Part shown: in pieces, positions 24,278-24,388 of the stretch
How positions within the stretch are numbered: the first letter of the stretch is position 1
Layout of the letters: each line of letters starts with the position of its first letter
Made by a program: the position numbers and the translations under genes
DNA from: JAJDFU01 sp964641965
GTDB taxonomy: Bacteria; Bacteroidota; Bacteroidia; Chitinophagales; Saprospiraceae
Assembly (NCBI GenBank): GCA_964641965.1
Contig: CAZXLD010000061.1
Span: forward strand, 1-24,388
DNA: 24,388 nt
Direction: 5' to 3'
Notes under the pieces: model-generated
Seen by the model: the letters and a program-made list of their open reading frames with translations, nothing else
Told to the model about the DNA's origin: nothing
The model's database searches: none

Positions 24278-24388
24278 CAAATGACGAGTGGCAAATGTGG
24301 AATGCGAAGTGGGGAATGGCGAGTGCGGGGTGGCGAGTGTCGAATGGCAAAGGGCAGATGGTGCACGTCCCTGATATAGGTTGTCCGT
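24276..24388. repeat. Right copy of terminal dispersed repeat with heptamer array
   Basis: From 24276 the sequence divides into thirteen consecutive 7-mers: gacaaat, gacgagt, ggcaaat, gtggaat, gcgaagt, ggggaat, ggcgagt, gcggggt, ggcgagt, gtcgaat, ggcaaag, ggcagat, ggtgcac. Then comes a non-heptameric 22-bp block (24367-24388). The last 29 bp are the inverse complement of positions 2-30 with one mismatch. Two weaker 7-mers (24262-24275) extend the phase into the end of the sugar transferase gene. Seen directly in the sequence. Confidence 0.85.

Noticed and set aside
24276..24366. CRISPR-like or coding tandem repeat
   Set aside because: The units are degenerate 7-mers without spacers, and the array lies after the stop codon of the transferase.
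1..24388. Inverted terminal repeats as the ends of one 24-kb transposon
   Set aside because: The interior is core chromosome (alaS, gatB, metZ, cysH) with no transposase or integrase, and the conserved block is preceded by variable heptamers. A repeat shared by the two ends fits better.

Overview
The window reads as a chromosomal segment from a member of Bacteroidota, most likely a free-living Saprospiria- or Cytophagia-like lineage. The evidence is the protein families (DUF3667, DUF6134, DUF1801, YdeI/OmdA, a lone MerR next to an M23 peptidase and alaS), lipoprotein signals with Bacteroidota-style lipoboxes, and several -7 promoter boxes of the TAnnTTTG type. Base composition looks mid-40s %GC by eye. 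No rRNA, tRNA, CRISPR array, phage gene or transposase was found. Most of the window is ordinary housekeeping and cell-envelope sequence.

Layout. (1) 60-5185, minus strand: a tight five-gene run transcribed as M23 peptidase, CapA-like phosphoesterase, DUF3667 membrane protein, gatB, merR, with gaps of 15, 18, 24 and 74 bp. (2) 5186-5540: divergent control region between the M23 gene and alaS, with a promoter candidate for each side and two dyads. (3) 5541-10757, plus strand: alaS, the sulfhydrylase metZ, a 590-bp gap with no gene, then cysH. metZ and cysH both belong to sulfur assimilation. (4) 10775-14101, minus strand: a large secreted M14 carboxypeptidase and a DUF6134 protein; then a plus-strand lipoprotein (14413-14937), a bidirectional terminator at 15266-15301, and a minus-strand TPR protein. 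(5) 16577-18058, plus strand: DUF4231 membrane protein, DUF1801 protein, and a DUF1905/YdeI gene broken by one in-frame TAA. (6) 18364-21554, plus strand: SDR oxidoreductase, SCP2-like carrier, lipase-like lipoprotein and a small two-helix membrane protein. The first three suggest lipid handling. (7) 21631-24277, plus strand: Gfo/Idh/MocA sugar dehydrogenase and an initiating polyprenyl-phosphate sugar transferase, probably the start of a polysaccharide locus that continues beyond the window.

The most distinctive signal is at the two ends. They carry the same 29-bp sequence (one mismatch) in inverted orientation, each preceded by an array of degenerate heptamers (consensus ggcRAaT) that begins at the stop codon of the flanking gene. 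This looks like a dispersed repeat family lying 3' of genes, and it may also be why the sequence ends there. Other points for a second look are an intrinsic-terminator-like hairpin inside the signal-peptide codons of the CapA gene, the single nonsense codon in the YdeI-family gene, and two consecutive G-U-containing hairpins ahead of the SDR gene. No clearly new multi-gene system is visible.
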